From Coturnix japonica (lineage: Eukaryota > Chordata > Aves > Galliformes > Phasianidae): DNA of 64,000 nucleotides. The stretch covers positions 2,408,265-2,472,264 of the forward strand of contig NC_029528.1 of assembly GCF_001577835.2 (NCBI RefSeq), given 5' to 3'. Below the pieces are notes generated by a model. That model was not told the DNA's origin. It did no database searches and saw nothing but the letters and a program-made list of their open reading frames with translations. Shown piece after piece: positions 13,384 through 25,200 of the stretch (its first letter is position 1; every line of letters starts with the position of its first letter). The translations under genes and the position numbers were made by a program.

Positions 13384-14409
13384 GTCAGTCCATCGTATTA
13401 CAATACGCTTTTTGAAATCACAAACACCAAAGTGAAATCTGAGACAGGACTAAAAAGAACCTGCCAAATAATCATCAAAGATTCATGAAGCGGATGGGAG
13501 GCACAGGGCTGGGTATCTCAGAGCCAGAGATCAGAGTCTGCAGAGCCCCCCATAGAGAGGGCTGAGCCTCCAGAGGGGCTCTGCACAGAGTGAGCAAAAA
13601 GAGGAGGAAATTAAATGGGAAGGAAATGAAACCACATGCTTGCAGGCCGGCAGGTGAGGGGAGGGAGCATAAGGGGTGACTGGGATTTTGACTCACAGCA
13701 TTCAGAAGCTATAGGCTGTTTCAGATAGTGCGGAAACCAATTCTAATTCTATCTACAAGCAAGAGGGCTGTGGGTTGTTTTCCCTTCGGGAAACGTGACA
13801 ACGGCACATAAATCCAGATGAGAATTCAGCGATGAATGTACCCTAAGCAGCCTGACACAGCCGTGAGAGCCCGAAGGAGTCACACCGTGCCACATCGCAG
13901 CCTTCAGAGCTGTCAGCTCAGCATCGCTGACCAAGAGAACAATGGGTGTTTCTGTTGCTAGGAGCACGGGGACAAAACCGACAGCAGGGAAGCATCGGGC
14001 AGAAACGCAAAATTCACCGACTTCCTCCCCACAAGGGTTATTATTTTTAGCGGTATTTGCGAGGATGGAAACACCGAGCTGACGGGGGGGCACCCGGCGC
14101 GGATCAAACCCCTCCGAGCCCGCTCCGTCCGGCCCTACCCACACCACCACCACCGCCCGCGGCCTGGCTCAGCCCCGGCCGCACTGAAGCGTTGTCCCCG
14201 CGGCCGCTCTCGGTCCCGACGCTCCGGGCCCGGCCGCCCCGCAGCGCGCCCCGCACAGGCCGCTCTAGGCCGGAACCCGCGGTGTCCAAGCGGCGCCGAT
14301 CCGTGCAGGCCGCGGCCTCACCACCGCCCGCATCGCGCCGCGGGGCAGCCCCGCAGGCCGCAACCGGCACCGAGGCCTCACCCCGCCGGCTCCCCGGCTC
14401 CCCGCTCAC

Positions 14410-14510
14410 CACCGCCGAGCTTCAGCTCCGGCCGCTCCGCCGGCACCGACACCGAGCGCGACCCCGCGGCCGATCCCCGCTCCGCCCCCGCGCGGCGCCT
14501 TCCGGGCCCG
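14410..14510 (-). other. SAR1B: SAR1B non-coding exon 1
   Basis: On the minus strand a donor CGGTG/GTGAGC lies at 14410/14409 within the CpG island, at the right distance and orientation to be the 5' UTR exon of SAR1B. The upstream limit is a guess, because transcription starts in CpG islands are spread out. No ATG-initiated continuation into the SAR1B frame is needed, since the start codon is in the next exon. Confidence 0.5.
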
Positions 14511-14930
14511 GCCCGGCCGTGTGGCAGCACGCACAGCGCACACACAGCTCCGCCCCACGGCTCCCCCCGCTGCCACCGGCCGAGCGGCGCGTGTCGGCTC
14601 CGGGACAGCGCGGGGCCATCGCGTGCTCCACGTTCCCGTCACGGCGGCGGATGGAGGCGGTGTCTCCTCACGTTCTGCACCTTTTATCCGCGGTTGCTGC
14701 GTTGGACGGGACGGATCACAGCGGGAAAGCGTCACGCACTCGGTGCGTGTCCCGGTGGTGCGGGCTGGAGCACCCTCACAGCGGGCTGTTCTTGTACCAG
14801 TGACCCCGTATTTCACACGCCCGCTCCGTGCCCTGACAGGTGCCGGGCTGTCCCGACACGTCGCTCAGCCCGTGGGTGCGGGGCGTTCCCGCACGGTACC
14901 ACGCACGGCCGGACCCCGCCCCGCTCCTGT

Positions 14931-15029
14931 CACAGTATCACAGTATCACAGTATCACACAGTATCACACTATCACAGTGTCACAGTATCACAGTGTCACA
15001 GTGTCACAGTGTCACACAGTATCACAGTG
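14931..15029 (-). repeat. Expanded 8-bp tandem tail of the SINE
   Basis: About 100 bases of CACAGTAT and CACAGTGT units, mixed with a few 10-mer variants, directly follow the CR1-derived 3' end on the minus strand. CR1 elements normally end in a few copies of an 8-bp unit (ATTCTATG type). The same unit length here, with another sequence and about a dozen copies, suggests the tail expanded after insertion by slippage. It is a candidate length polymorphism. Confidence 0.8.
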
Positions 15030-15195
15030 TGGTGCGGGTTGGAAGGGACCTTAGAGATCATCGAGTCCAACCCCGGGATTGGAGCCTCTGTGTAGCAGAG
15101 CGGCACTTCTACCACTTGCGCCACAGGGGGATTCGAACCCGTGTCCCCTGTGTTACAAGCGCCATTCCCACCACTGCTCCACTTCAACGCGGCCC
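14931..15195 (-). mobile_element. Composite SINE: two tRNA-like modules + CR1 tail + 8-bp repeats
   Basis: Read on the minus strand the element has four parts. Part 1 (about 15195-15125) is a tRNA-like module with an A-box-like TGGAGCAGTGG, the anticodon-loop-like CTTGTAA followed by ACACAGGGG (resembling tRNA-Thr-TGT), and a perfect B box GGGTTCGAATCCC. Part 2 (about 15124-15072) is a second tRNA-like module with A box TGGCGCAAGTGG and a hairpin CTCTGCTACACAGAG, ending in a B-box remnant AATCCCGGG. Part 3 (about 15075-15035) is a close match to the CR1 LINE 3' end (GGTTGGACTCGATGATCTC, then AAGGTCCCTTCC). Part 4 is a tail of 8-bp units. This is the architecture of a Pol III SINE moved in trans by CR1 reverse transcriptase. 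The intact first B box and clean CR1 tail suggest a fairly young insertion. I cannot assign it to a named family. Confidence 0.72.
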
Positions 15196-15239
15196 TTTAA
15201 GCCGGCCCGGCCCGCCCACCTGCCGCAGCGCTGCCGTTT

Positions 15240-15273
15240 CCGGAAGTGCCACGTGTACGTAATGCGCATGCGC
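15240..15273 (+). promoter_or_regulatory. SEC24A: SEC24A core promoter motifs: ETS, CACGTG box, NRF1
   Basis: Three well-known CpG-promoter motifs sit in 34 bases: CCGGAAGTG (ETS/GABP) at 15240-15248, CCACGTG (E-box/G-box, also the core bound by bZIP/bHLH factors including XBP1-like and MiT/TFE) at 15249-15255, and the palindromic GCGCATGCGC (NRF1) at 15264-15273. The transcription start of SEC24A is probably just downstream. Function is inferred from motif match only. Confidence 0.6.
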
Positions 15274-15412
15274 GCGCAGCCGGGTAGTTCCGGTGTGTGC
15301 AGGCCCCGCCCGTTCTCCCCGCGCTGGGCCGGGCGCCTCCATCGGGCGGCTCCGCTGAGCCCGCGCCCAACCCCGCCCGGCCCGGCCCGGCTCGGCGCTG
15401 CTCCGTGTCGCC

Positions 15413-18400
15413 ATGGCTCAGCCCGCCCGCTCCGCCGCTTACCGCAGTCAGAACGGCGCGGGGCAGCAGCCCTACAGCAACGGTGAGGCGGGACGCGGGG
15501 CTCGGGAGGGGGCCGAGGAGCTGAGGCGGGGGGTGCGGCTTCCGCCTCGAGGCCTAAGGGCGCCCGGCGCCTCCCTAAGTGCTGCCACGTCCCCGGGGCG
15601 CCGGGCGGCCCGCGCTGTGTGGAGCTCATAGCAGGGCACGGGCCGGCTGCATCTTGCACAGCGGCCCCGGGTCGGGGTGCACGGAGCGCTGTGTGTGCTC
15701 GGTGCGGGTCTACGAGTCGTTATGGGGCCAAGTGACCCGCTTCCCACTTGTTTTAGCGACACAAACATCATTGTAAACTGACACGAGGGCGTCTCGGAAG
15801 ATCTGTGTGTTAGCTGGGTGAAACGTGCGGCGTGTTGCCTGTCTGCAGCTCCTCACGGGCAGTGGAGGGACAGCGCTGAGGTCTGCTCTCTCGTAAGAGT
15901 GATTGGGCCCGAGGAACGGCATGGAGCTGCGACAGGGGAGGGTCAGCTGGGGGTTAGGGACACGTCCTGTACCATAGGGAGCTGGACGTGGGCAGGGGGC
16001 ACAGCCCTGAGCTGCTGCAATTCAAGGAACATTTTGATGACACAGCCACAGGGTTTGGTGTTTTTTGTTGGTGGTCCTGTGTGGGGCTGGGGGTTGGACC
16101 CAGCAAGCTCTGTGGGTCTCTTCTAGCTTCAAATGTTCTGTTCTAAATGGTTTGTATTAGTCATTACTTTAGGCTGTGTCCCCGGTTGTGATAACACTGC
16201 GATGGCCAAGCGAGCTTGGCCCTTTGGAACCGAGCTGTACATGTGGCACTGGTTATTGCCCGGAGGAGGACCCTGCTGAGCTCAGGCAGCCACTCACTCA
16301 CTGTGTTTTATCTTGTCTGTCATGTAAAGCCAATATTATCTTGTTCTGTACACTCTGGTCTGGGAAAGCCTTGACTGCTTTATTCTACTCAAAATATATC
16401 CCTTTTTGAAGCCAGATGCTGAAAGTGAAACCAAATAGCTGGCTGACCTTCTAAGCTACAAAGAAGGAAGCACAAAAGCAGCCTTGTCTCTGCTTTACAT
16501 GTGTGGAAATCTGTGCTGTTGGGAAGTGTGTTCTGATTTCATATGTACTTAAAGCATCCTCTGAACTTCATTCCTTAAGTGGTTAGCTATGTGTTTTAGC
16601 GGTTATGCTGCATCAAGGCAACTAAGATCTTTTGATTTCTCTGCTTTCTGGCTGAGTAGTTAAATGGTTTCACTTGTCACCCCCCTCTTCTTTCCCAGTG
16701 CTTATAACCTCTGAAAGTCATCTGCAAAACGTCATCTTAAAAACAACTGTATGGCTGCTCACAGGGTCAGCAGTGTGGGTTGTGGATACATAAGACTGAA
16801 AAGAGAGCCTCTGTTCTGGGGAGCTTATGGTCTAAGCAGAGAATGTACAGAAGGAACGTTAGCTAATGGAGTAAACACGTGGGATGATTTGGAATCATCT
16901 GGTTTGCTATGTAGTCAGGCTAAGCACACAGTACAAGTTCTTGCAAGGTAGGAGTAGCAGGAAGACATTTCAGGCTACAGCTGTATGAAAACCAGAGAGA
17001 TAAAATCTCAAGTTGCGCAAGCACAGGGTAATACAATTAATCAGCAGTTACAGTATACAGATATGCATGTATGTATAAAATATGTTGAGAAGGTGCTGTG
17101 ATCCAAGGCTACCTCAGGAAAAAAATAACGTTCCATAACAGCAATCTAGGGCATGCTGAGAGTGCTGTTACGCTATTTACAATGGGCAGTGAGGAAAGAG
17201 AGCTGCCAGCAGGATGATGAACTGTAATATGGGTGTCAGCTCTTCCTCTCAACCTGTTGCTCACCTTCCTGTTTGCAGGTAACTCCCTGAGCTCGCGTGC
17301 TGGCCCCGCAGTGAATGGCTGTAGCAGCAGCACCCTATGCTGACCTGGAAATGGTTTAGCAGCAAGCATTGGGTTGCTTAGTAACAGCCTTCCTCCACTT
17401 CACTTGTGTTGTTTTTGTAGGATTGGTATTCTCTTTTCACTTAACTGAAAAGCAAAGTAGTAATGTGTAGCTAATAGGGCTGAAATATAGCAAGAGGGAG
17501 AAATTATTTTAGGATTTGTTGCTTAGTCTGATATCCTGGCATGGTGCTTGGAAGCCATGCAGAGCTTCAGCAGCTTTTGGTTTTGGCCTGCTCTGGGTGT
17601 GCTTGGAAGCAGTGGGTAAGGCCCTGTGGAATGGGGTGCTGGTGGGGGTCCTTGCCATGTGGTTGAGTGTATTCAGCCCTGCTCTACCTGGGGCTGGAGG
17701 AGCTGTGACTGGTGAGAGCAATGTGCTCATTGGTGGGCCTGGAAAGAAGTGATACGGAGGTTCCGTGTGGCTCCCATAGCCTGCTGTGCTCATTCTTAGC
17801 TTTTATAAAACCACTGAGCAGCAATCACGTGTGTTCCAGTGCTGTTCCAAATCCCCTTGAAATTTCATGTGATTTGTGTGCATAGAGTTGTCTTCTAATG
17901 TTAAGTATGGGGCCTCTCTTGTGTTACTAACTCTTCTTGTATCCTCAGTGTTGGTGGCTTTGCTGTTGTGATTTAGATCCTCAGTCCACACTGATTTCCT
18001 TGTTGGCTTATGGCATTGTAAGTCTGCAGACTATGGGGGGATTCCACTGGTGTTGGTTATTGAGGCTTTTCATTGTGCTTCCATTTTTACTTTGTGAAGG
18101 CAGAAGTTGAAATTTAAAACACTGCTTCCAAAATGGAATTCATCACCAAGTGCCACAGAAACATCAGGTCCTTGTTTTTGGGTTTCACCTCAGTGTCATT
18201 GCTTTATCCTCAGACTTATCCCTCAAGCAGGAAAAACAGCAAAATACTCTTGATTCTTGACCAGGCTACAGAGTCATGCCCTAAGGCGAATAATCAAGTT
18301 ATAAAATTAATTACTATTTGTTCAATATCTTTTATATCACATACTGCAGCGTTATCAATGTACATGTGATATAGTTGGGGGCCTGGCATTACATAAGAAA

Positions 18401-19176
18401 CCTTAGTCATTTGTACAGCTAGCAAGTTAAATTTACAATTCATTTTGTAAATCAGTTTTTGAAAGCCCATCTGATATGCTGCAGGGTAATTTTCAAAGGT
18501 GAGTCATAACTGTGGGAATTTTTGTTTGCAGGCTTTTTGTTTAGTTACCATTAATTTTTAGAGCATTAGTAACTAATAAGATTTATGAGCAGCATTGCAA
18601 GGACAATGAGCTATAACTGGATTTCCTAACTGAACGGCAGATAGCGTATTGAGATTAATGGCTGGAGAATAATATGTATGTGCTGTTTATGCACAAATAA
18701 CAGGCAGAGTGAGGGTGAGGTCACCAGAGCTGTTGTAGAACCTTGGCTGTGCACTTAGCATGGAGATGTAGCATTCAGGGAGGTGACAGCTGTCTCTGAG
18801 CTGTACCCCAGGGCTTTCTAGGGAATGATGAGCTGCGTGGCAGTCACGGTGTTTGTCCTAACTCGGGTATTTCCATGTGTTCTGTGTTTAGCTTATTTTA
18901 CTGTCATGTGTGCCTGAGCTCAAAGTTATTTTAACTAGGAAATGTGAACTTCCTCCACTCTTTAAATGTAACTGGAACGTTCCAGTAGGCGAAGACAGCT
19001 AAGGAACCAGCTGTTGTTATTTTGACATTAAATGAAACTTTGTGATACTGGTGGCAACTGTTCCCATTACCTGTATGCAAAATATACGTCCACATGCTCA
19101 TCTTCATGGCATGCTTTTGAAATCGCCTGTATTGAATCTTGCAGTGGTTTCTGGCCTTTGTTTTCTATGGTCTTCC

Positions 19177-19208
<32 letters not shown>

Positions 19209-22200
19209 AGTAATTCTGGAAATCTGGGATGTAGTACAGGGTAGTAAAGAAGAACTGTATGCCAAAATCATGATGGGGATCTCTTGATTTCAGGCATGTA
19301 ACTGTGTGCATGTAATGCCTCCAACATTCAGACTGTGCTTAGGGGTGGAGTGCAGCAGTGTGACTGGCTGATATAAATGATACAGCCCTAGAAAGTGCTT
19401 TGGTGTGTGTATGTTGTGTCTAGCTGTGGCATGGGTTATCTAGTGTGTTCTGCTGGAAGGATTTCACTTGGAAATGTCTCCCCTCTGAATGTTCCTTTGT
19501 GGCAGCAATATGAACAACCTGGGGTAGCATCCTTGATGGAGCTCTTAACACACTGGAAAGCTCACAGGACTCTGTGTCACTGTGTTAAACATCTGATGAT
19601 GCTCTGCCGGTGCTGTTTACTGTTTTGAGTTAAGCTTATTCATTTGTTTCTTAAAGTAATTACAGCTTAGTTCTGCTGTACCACCCAGTAGATAAGAAGC
19701 ACTGTTAACCCATCAAGTTTTATTTTCTTGATGGGTGAGTTGTGTTACGATAAATTATCCTTCTGTCCACGCTCCTGACCAGTTGGTTATGTGAGCTGTA
19801 TATGTATGAGAAGCTCTCTTACTAAAATTAGCTGCAGAACCTTTTGTGGATTAGCTCTGTCACTTGAGAAATAGCACTGGGACTTGATTTGAACCTGTTA
19901 GCATCTTTGCTGTGAGCTGAGGTTTCAGTCAGTGCTGGTCCTTAAACTGGGATGTAAGGGCAGGTTCTGCTGCCAGCTGTGTGCAAGCATGTGCCTCCAT
20001 GGCTGATGGCCTTCTGAGTGCTTCTGAAATAGCCCTGGGTGTGAATTGCAAAGGGCATGGATTTTGTTTGGTCACTTGCTTTGTGGGTTGTATGGTTGTA
20101 AAGTTACTGTAAATAAAAGGAAAATTCCATGGTCATGTCTTATTTTCAGAAGCGATATGCAATGCAGACTTCTTAAGGTTTTTTTTCCTTCTAGGTCCTG
20201 TTCAAAATCAAATGATGCATTCATCAGATGCCCAGGGATACAGCCCATCAGTTCCAGGACCATACTCACATCAGACGCCGTCAAAGGTTCCTCCGCATCC
20301 ATCTTCTGGACAGTATAACTACAGCGGCTCTCAGAATGTTTCTCAATACAACAGTTATCAAGGACCTGGGCAGACTCTCAATAGAACACCAGCAGCACCT
20401 TTATCTGGGTCACCAGTGCAACAAACAGGTCCTGTACCACAAGTGCTGCCACCCGCATTGCAAAACTCAGCTGCTGTATCATCTGCTGGTGGCTTTCCTC
20501 CTGGAGCTAGCCCATCAATGCATCCCAACTGGCAGTACAGCCAGGCTCCTGTGAGCCACCCAGCTGCTGCTCAGCCAAGCCATTCAGCTCCTGTGGCAGG
20601 GATAGGGACTGCTCAGCCTCCACCACTGCTATCAGGAAATCCTCCAGGAAGTTATCAGTATGCTGCTTCTCCAGGAGGTCCTTCACTTCAGAACAGCTAT
20701 ATGAAGCCAGGTAATCATAACTTTTTGATACCGTTCTTTAATTGACTGCCAGTGCCTGCTTGTGTCCTTTCAAAAAAGTGATGTTAACAGAGTTCACTCT
20801 GCAGTTGACTTTCGCTTGTGGAACTGGGTTGTCCAACGCTTGAAGATTTGTACATCATAAATATTGGGATGGCTTCTTTGGATAAGGAATGGGAATTTGG
20901 TGTGTGGGATTTCATTTTGTATGAGTGGCTGAAGCAGGTAATTTCTGTTTTGGGAAGCTGTGTGTGGGTAAGGCTGTTTCTGTTGCCTTTCTTTATTTTT
21001 CCTTGGAGTGCTGGAGTGCTTGTGTGCTTCAGTCACACAAGGGCTTCTGGACTTCCCAGATCATAATTGGCTGCATATAGTGAGTGTGGTCTTCTGCAGC
21101 TTACAGTCTCACTAGCTTTTCTGTTCATGGACTGATTATGGTAGTTCTCAGAATGGCCTCATTATGGATGAGACAACCAACTTGAGCACAGCCTGGTAAG
21201 AAAACTGAGAAGCATCCTGTGTTGCTGAAATAGAGGCCAGTTGAAAGAAAAGCTTCGTCACAACTTCAGATTTTACAATTGGATAAGAATTGTCAGCCTT
21301 CAGAAAGAATTCTGACAGTGAAAGATGCAAAAAATTGGTCCTTTTGCAGCCTGCTTTCTGCATTAGCTTCATGTGTGCTGAAGTGTAAAGTTTTGCTAAT
21401 ACGAATTATAATTACTTAATATGACCTGTATCACCCTTGCATTGTGGGGAACCCACCTTAAAGCTCAATTTTCACTTTGCCAAACTATAGTATGCTATTA
21501 TTTTTAATCACTTTCTGAGCATGATAGCAGGAACTAAGCATAGAAATAGAATTATTTTCCATGTTAAAGTAAATCTTTTGAAATGCTTAATTAGCTTCAT
21601 TAAATGTTTTTCTTGATGCTGATTACTTGATGTATGCCTAGCTAGTTGTATGACAGTTCATTCAGAGTTAGCGGTGAAAATGGTGAGTAATGAGAAATCT
21701 TGTTAAATGGCTTATGAGATAGAATGCTTATTTCCACTGGATGATGAATCTTCCTGAGCAATTTCCCTGGTAGTGTTTCAGTGGAATGGTGCTCCCTTTA
21801 AAATGAGTTTTGCTCATTCTGCTGATTATGCTCATCCTTCAAACGAAGGTCTGCCAGCTGCCTGCCTGTGCTCCCAGCCTTTGGCAGCCTCTTAGAGACA
21901 CAGAATCTGTACGTTGCTATTTTGCATCAGGTTATTGAAGTGGAAGGTGAGCTTCCTGTCAGAAGCAATCTGTTTTAGACACTTCTAGTCTGTTATATGC
22001 TGTCTGATTTGAGGCTGTTCTAAACTTTGTGATGTCCAGACTTTGTAATTCAAATCATGGTGCTTTCTGTACCTCTTAAAAACCTTACCAAGAATTGTGG
22101 GGGAAAAAAATAAAACCCTGAAACTGAAAGGATCACAGTTAACAGCTACATGAACACAGTATGCTGGGAGCATGGCAGAAACGGTCTGAAGGTGTAAAAT

Positions 22201-25200
22201 CTTCTACGTGCATGTTAGGGTTTGTCTCATGCTGTGTATCGTGTAAATAAAGAGACTTATCTAGAGTTCAATCTGTGTGTTTTCTTAAGAAGAGTCTTCT
22301 GTCTTCTTCAGTTGGGTTACTAAAAATTAATCTATTTACAGGATCTGTACCTCCACCTGTGACTCAGCCTTTAACACCTCTCCACCCTCCCCCAAGGCCA
22401 CCTTTGGGACCTCCTCCCCTTAGTGGTCCACCTCTAATTAGGCCATCCACAGTGACAGCAGGAGCACCTAATACACAATCTCTGCTACATTCAGCTACAA
22501 ATCAAGAAGGTAAGAAACAATTTGCTCTTCTTGTTGAATTTGCATTTGGCAGCTGTGCCCCATCCCTGCAGGTGTTCAAGGCCAGGCTGTATGGAGCTCA
22601 GCAGAACCTGGTCTAGATAGTTGGTGTCAGCCAGCGCGGTTGTCCTTTGGAGGCACTCTCTCAATTTCATTGCTTTTATCTCAAGTGGAATTTGTGTGAC
22701 CATATTAGAACTGTTGATGTTTTGTAAATAGTGTTGGACTAAGTGTAAAAGTGAAAGGAATTTGATGTTTGCATGTGATATCAGTGGAAAAAATAGATCA
22801 GGGAACTTGGTACCTAAATTCCAAGAGTCTTTGGAAACTGCAGCCAGCTTACAGAGCCTTCCTCTGATGAGAAAGAGAAGTTCCCTGATATTTTGCTGCC
22901 TATTAGCTTGGAATTTATGAAGAATACTTAATCTAAGGTAACCTTAGCAGGTCATTCAACCAATAATGTAGACCTTTACATGTTTTCCCTGAGAAAGCTT
23001 GTAGGTTTTTGTGAATGTCCTTTGAGGTCATGTCAGCAGGGGAACTGCATGTGAGAAATGGGGCAGGTGTATACTTAATCATTTTGCCCTGAGTCAAAGG
23101 TAGATCAAAACTATGCTAATCTAAATATACATTCAGCAAAGAGAATTGCATCTCACTTACCTTGTTTCAACTTGTTTGTAACTTGTTAAAAGCTTTTACT
23201 TGGACTCTTTCTTAATAGGTGACGCTACATCTATTGCTGGCGATGGGTCTGTGGTCCAAAACAGCTATGATGCAATAGAAGGAGGTGGCCTCATGGGTAA
23301 GGTTTGGGAATTTAGAAATACTTTCCATTATATAATTTGTCTAAGAGTTCGGCAAAGATGAAAGTTTAGGTGTTAAGGCACACGTGTCTTATCTAATGTC
23401 TGACATGAAACTAAGTGTGATTATTTAAGGCATTGACAGTTTGACCTTGACATGTAAGAATTATAAAGTAGTTAGTATCTTGTAAGATTGATGGCATGTG
23501 TCGATTGTTTACACTTAGAAATTAAACAACAGAAAATCCTTCTTTTTGTTAATGTTTTGATAATGAGTTGACCAAGCTGCAGTTCACATTAGGTATGTCT
23601 TTCCTGCTTCTAGCAACCCCACATCCTTCTGCACCTGCAAACCTTAAGGTGAATAGAAATGTTGGCTATTCTTATCCTGCATTGCCGCCAGGCTACCAAA
23701 ATACTTCTCCACCTGGAGCACCAGGAGTGCAAGCATCTGCTTTGCAGTATCCAGATGGATCAAAACATTTCCACCAGGTGAAGTTCTTGTTTCACTTGAA
23801 TAAAGAAAAGCGTAGTGATCTGTGTTGTGTCTCTGTGGGGTTATGGTTCACTGCTTGTTATGCAGTTTGCTGAAGACGACAGATGTAGCCAGAAATTTAT
23901 GCTTTTTTGGTCACTTTGATAGCAGTCTGGGAAAGTGGTGCCAGCTCTTTCTGAAGTGTTGTCGTCTTAAATCTGCTTAGAACAGCACTCTTCAAAAATT
24001 ATTAGTTTTCTAAAGCATCCCATAGGCATGTTTTTCATCCCTTATGTTAGTATTGCAGCTGAAATGTTGTTTTTTTACCCTCTACTTTCAAGCTAATCTG
24101 ACCAATTTTTTTACCAGCTAGGCTTCTGTATTTCAAGAGTTTTATGGCATGCATATGATAATGTTAACTTCCTTTGTGTTACAAACTTAAGCATCATTTC
24201 TAAACATAAAGCAATTATAATAAACACAAAATTTGAAAGAATAGTGCTTGCTTTTTAGGTGGACTGTGTTTCATCCAAATAATCAGTATTAATTTGTGAA
24301 ATATCAACTTTAGCCTCCCCTAGGCACTAATCACTTAAATGCAGCTATGGGTAGCCTGAGTTTACAACAAGAAGGATTAAGACCTGTGAATCTCCTTCAA
24401 GAAAGAAATATTCTTCCTACAACCATCCTCCAGGCTCCTGTCCCAAACTTGCATGAGGATATCCAGAAGCTCAATTGTAACCCAGAGTAAGATTATCCAT
24501 TTCCTGTAATTCATCAAAAGAAGTAAATAACTGGTTGTAAATGTAACTTTGCTAAATATTTTTTAACTTCATGAGTTGAAAAAGATTGAAAATAGGCTTC
24601 ACTGTGTTAAGAGTGGCAAGTGGTTGAAGCTCTGAAGTGAGGGGTATGATGTAGAATGTATTTATTACGCTTTTAAGTTCATTGATAATTGGTTTTTAGC
24701 TGTTGATATTGTAGTCTTCAAACTCCCTTAATTTCTCACATCATAGTATAACCAATGCCATTGGTTCCCTTGAATGTGGTATCAAATGCTGGGGCTTCTT
24801 TGTAAGCTCTTTTATAAGTTGAAAGATTTAAATGTATTTTTTTAGAGAATTTATCTGGGAGATGTTTGCAAGGCCTTAAGAGGTTGTCAAAATATGGTGT
24901 TTAAATGTGTAACATTGCATTAAGCAGCTGTGTTCTATTGCTGGTCTTCTGAAAGCATGCATATACAATTGCTGTTGCCTTTCATTGGAAATCTAAAGAT
25001 AATTGTATGGGATTCATTGGGTAGTTCTATCTGTGAAACACTTCATTACTGTTTGCCAGATTTCGTGGACTCATATTCCTTTTTCTGGTTTCAAGATTGA
25101 GGCGGTTGGCAGAGCTGACCCTTTTCTGGTGCAGTCACCAGAATTTCAATGGCTTGCTATTTTTGTTTCTGTCTAGGACATGTTTCAATAACTGTCTTCA

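Larger units (their letters stand above)
10069..14409 (-). other. SAR1B: SAR1B intron 1 (inside 5' UTR)
   Basis: A 4.3-kb intron joining the non-coding first exon (donor at 14409/14410) to the exon carrying the start codon (acceptor after 10068). It holds a CR1 fragment near 10615-10700 and an unexplained plus-strand exon-like open frame at 13277-13383. Its last roughly 360 bases (from about 14,050) belong to the CpG island. Otherwise I see nothing recognisable in it. Confidence 0.7.
14050..15700. promoter_or_regulatory. CpG island: head-to-head SAR1B/SEC24A promoter
   Basis: Very GC- and CpG-rich sequence begins around 14050, covers the SAR1B first exon and the SEC24A first exon, and fades near 15700. 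The two starts lie within about 1 kb in divergent orientation. The island is interrupted by the composite SINE at 14931-15195, which is markedly less CpG dense. There is no TATA box at a useful distance from either start, so initiation is probably dispersed, as is usual for CpG-island promoters. Long open frames on both strands here are a by-product of GC content and are not genes. Confidence 0.85.
15483..20194 (+). other. SEC24A: SEC24A intron 1
   Basis: A 4.7-kb first intron. It carries the end of the CpG island, a CR1 3' end (15861-16146) and a long C/A homopolymer block (19178-19209). I see no other gene or repeat with confidence. Several open frames of 60-100 codons lack any coding signature. 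Confidence 0.8.

Noticed and set aside
14057-14816. Long open frames of 248, 136 and 102 codons on both strands in the CpG island
   Set aside because: Stop codons are rare in very GC-rich DNA. The frames overlap on both strands, have repetitive Arg/Pro/Ala/Gly content and coincide with the SAR1B first exon and promoter.
15072-15195. Functional tRNA genes
   Set aside because: The A and B boxes are present, but acceptor stems do not pair, the anticodon arms are degenerate and the second B box is incomplete. The modules run directly into a CR1 tail, so they are SINE heads.
15079-15659. Open frames of 135-168 codons around the SEC24A first exon
   Set aside because: GC-driven shadows of the promoter and exon 1; the frame that joins correctly to SEC24A exon 2 starts at 15413.
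24324-24330. Second AG as acceptor of SEC24A exon 6
   Set aside because: Using it brings an immediate in-frame stop; the first AG gives the conserved PLGTNHL join.
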